The position numbers and the translations under genes were made by a program. This document shows positions 62,697-64,000 of a DNA stretch of 64,000 bases, one piece after another (the first letter of the stretch is position 1; every line of letters starts with the position of its first letter). A model generated the notes under the pieces. That model saw only the letters and a program-made list of their open reading frames with translations. It ran no database searches and had not been told where the DNA came from. This DNA comes from DATFMP01 sp035266845 (GTDB lineage: Bacteria > SAR324 > JACQKK01): assembly GCA_035266845.1 (NCBI GenBank), contig DATFMP010000057.1, positions 47,468 through 111,467 on the forward strand, written 5' to 3'.

Positions 62697-64000
62697 ATGC
62701 TCGCCCAGGCCCTACGGGATGACCCGTCGCTGGCGCTGTCCACGGACCTCTACGAGCTGTCCATGGCACAGGGCTACTGGAAGAACGAGGTCACCGAGAC
62801 GCAGGCCGAGTTTCATATGTTCTACCGCACCAACCCCTTCCAGGGCGGCTTCGCGGTGTGGGCGGGGTTGGCGGACGTGGTGGCGGCCCTGCGCGATTTC
62901 CGCTTCTCCCCGAGCGATCTGGAATACCTGGGCACGCTGCCGGACCGGGAGGGCCAGCCGCTCTTCGATCCCAAGTTCCTGGAGTACCTGGCGGAATTCC
63001 GCTTTTCCTGCGACGTGCACGCCGTGCCGGAGGGCACGGTGGTCTTCCCCAACGAGCCGCTGATCCGCGTGCGGGGGCCCATCCTGCAGGCGCAGGTGGT
63101 GGAGACCCTGCTGCTCACCATCGTCAACTTCCAGAGCCTGATCGCCACCAAGGCCGCCCGCTGCGTCTACGCGGCCCAGGGCGACCCCGTGGTGGACTTC
63201 GGCCTGCGGCGCGCCCAGGGGCTGGACGGCGGCTTTTCCGCCAGCCGCGCGGCGTACATCGGGGGATGCGCGGGCACGTCCAACGTGCTGGCGGGCAAGG
63301 TGCTGGGCATCCGCGTGCTGGGCACCTTCGCCCATAGCTGGGTGATGTCCTTCGACAGCGAGAAGGAGTCCTTCGAGGCCTTCGCGCGCAACATGCCCAA
63401 CAACTGCGTGTTCCTGGTGGATACGTACAACACCAAGCGCGGTGTGGAGCACGCCATCGAGGTGGGCCTGCGCCTGCGCGAGCAGGGGCACGAGATGGTG
63501 GGCATCCGCCTGGACAGCGGCGACCTGGCCTACCTCTCCATCCAGGCCCGGCACATGCTGGACGAAGCCGGCCTACAGAATGCCGTGGTGATGGCCAGCA
63601 GCGACCTGGACGAGTACCTCATCCGCAGCCTCAAGGACCAGGGCGCCCGCATCGGCTCCTGGGGTGTGGGCACGCGGCTGGTCACCGGCTATGACGACCC
63701 GGCGCTGGGCGGCGTGTACAAGCTTACCGCCGTGCGCCCGCCGGGCCGGGAAGCGTGGGCCTACAAACTCAAGCTCTCCGAGACCAAGTCCAAGATCAGC
63801 ATCCCGGGGCTGCTGCAGGTCTACCGCTGCTCCGACGCGAGCGGCACGTTCATCGCGGACGCCATCGTGGACGAGAGCGAAGACCCCCAGGCCGTCCCGC
63901 GCATCACCGATCCCAACGACAACACCAAGACCAAGTCCCTGCGCGCGGCCGTGCAGCGCGAGCCACTGCTGGTGCCCGTGTTCCGGGGCGGCGAGGCCGT
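62697..64000 (+). CDS. pncB: nicotinate phosphoribosyltransferase (3' end cut)
   Basis: The frame from ATG 62697 (GGAG eight bases upstream) runs to the window end with no stop, giving 434 codons. The sequence reads MLAQALRDDPSLALSTDLYE, then EFHMFYRTNPFQGGFAVWAG and AHSWVMSF near residue 217, with DSGDLAYLS and GVGTRLVTG at about 275 and 325, all typical of NAPRTases. It makes nicotinate mononucleotide from nicotinate and PRPP in the NAD salvage (Preiss-Handler) path. Length left to the usual 440-490 aa suggests that only the last residues are missing. Confidence 0.93.
   Translation, partial: MLAQALRDDPSLALSTDLYELSMAQGYWKNEVTETQAEFHMFYRTNPFQGGFAVWAGLADVVAALRDFRFSPSDLEYLGTLPDREGQPLFDPKFLEYLAEFRFSCDVHAVPEGTVVFPNEPLIRVRGPILQAQVVETLLLTIVNFQSLIATKAARCVYAAQGDPVVDFGLRRAQGLDGGFSASRAAYIGGCAGTSNVLAGKVLGIRVLGTFAHSWVMSFDSEKESFEAFARNMPNNCVFLVDTYNTKRGVEHAIEVGLRLREQGHEMVGIRLDSGDLAYLSIQARHMLDEAGLQNAVVMASSDLDEYLIRSLKDQGARIGSWGVGTRLVTGYDDPALGGVYKLTAVRPPGREAWAYKLKLSETKSKISIPGLLQVYRCSDASGTFIADAIVDESEDPQAVPRITDPNDNTKTKSLRAAVQREPLLVPVFRGGEA

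Noticed and set aside
1..64000. tRNA, rRNA, insertion sequence, prophage and CRISPR signals
   Set aside because: No T-loop GGTTCGA-type context with cloverleaf arms, no transposase, integrase or repeat-spacer pattern seen on either strand.

Overview
The window (64 kb, uniformly GC-rich and densely coding) comes from a motile Gram-negative bacterium. It carries lipoprotein and Sec signals, a TrkAH potassium system, a CpxAR-like envelope-stress module and a flagellar P/L-ring and hook operon. The flagellar order flgF-flgG-flgA-flgH-flgI-flgJ-flgM-flgN-flgK-flgL-csrA-fliW, and a TPR-AMIN-Amidase_3 protein coupled to mutS, resemble what is known from Desulfovibrio and other former Deltaproteobacteria rather than enteric gammaproteobacteria. 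That placement is an inference and moderate at best. EgtD-like and AraC/OruR-type genes would also fit other high-GC lineages.

Layout. 1-6.5 kb: cut PaaI-type thioesterase, alpha/beta hydrolase, DinB-family protein, then a TAXI-type TRAP transporter (receptor, fused permease, small membrane protein) behind a textbook FNR-class box and -10 element, and a GNAT acetyltransferase. 6.8-12 kb: a duplicated module of an AraC regulator with a divergent small protein, followed by a START/zinc-ribbon/adenylate cyclase. 12-21 kb: trkH-trkA, polysaccharide deacetylase, EthD-like protein, class III transaminase, and a three-gene O-antigen/capsule set (epimerase, WbpL-like transferase, WbpM-like dehydratase). 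21-29 kb: sensor kinase/regulator with a divergent Spy/CpxP-like gene, methyltransferase, haloacid dehalogenase, and hsp20-lon.

29-40 kb is the flagellar operon on the minus strand. It has a sigma-54 promoter motif upstream of flgF and a sigma-28 promoter motif upstream of flgM, i.e. middle and late gene control, and ends in the csrA-fliW post-transcriptional switch. Two of its proteins (FlgI, FlgH) carry unusual low-complexity segments.

40-64 kb: TPR protein, obgE, DUF2062 protein, alaS, EamA transporter, proline-rich SPOR-type protein with a clear intrinsic terminator, lipoprotein-amidase-mutS, EgtD-like methyltransferase, an asymmetric two-gene ABC exporter, lactate-permease family transporter, flavin reductase, and a nicotinate phosphoribosyltransferase cut by the window end. 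No rRNA, tRNA, insertion sequence, prophage or CRISPR array was seen. The most unusual item is the duplicated AraC/small-protein module beside the cyclase.
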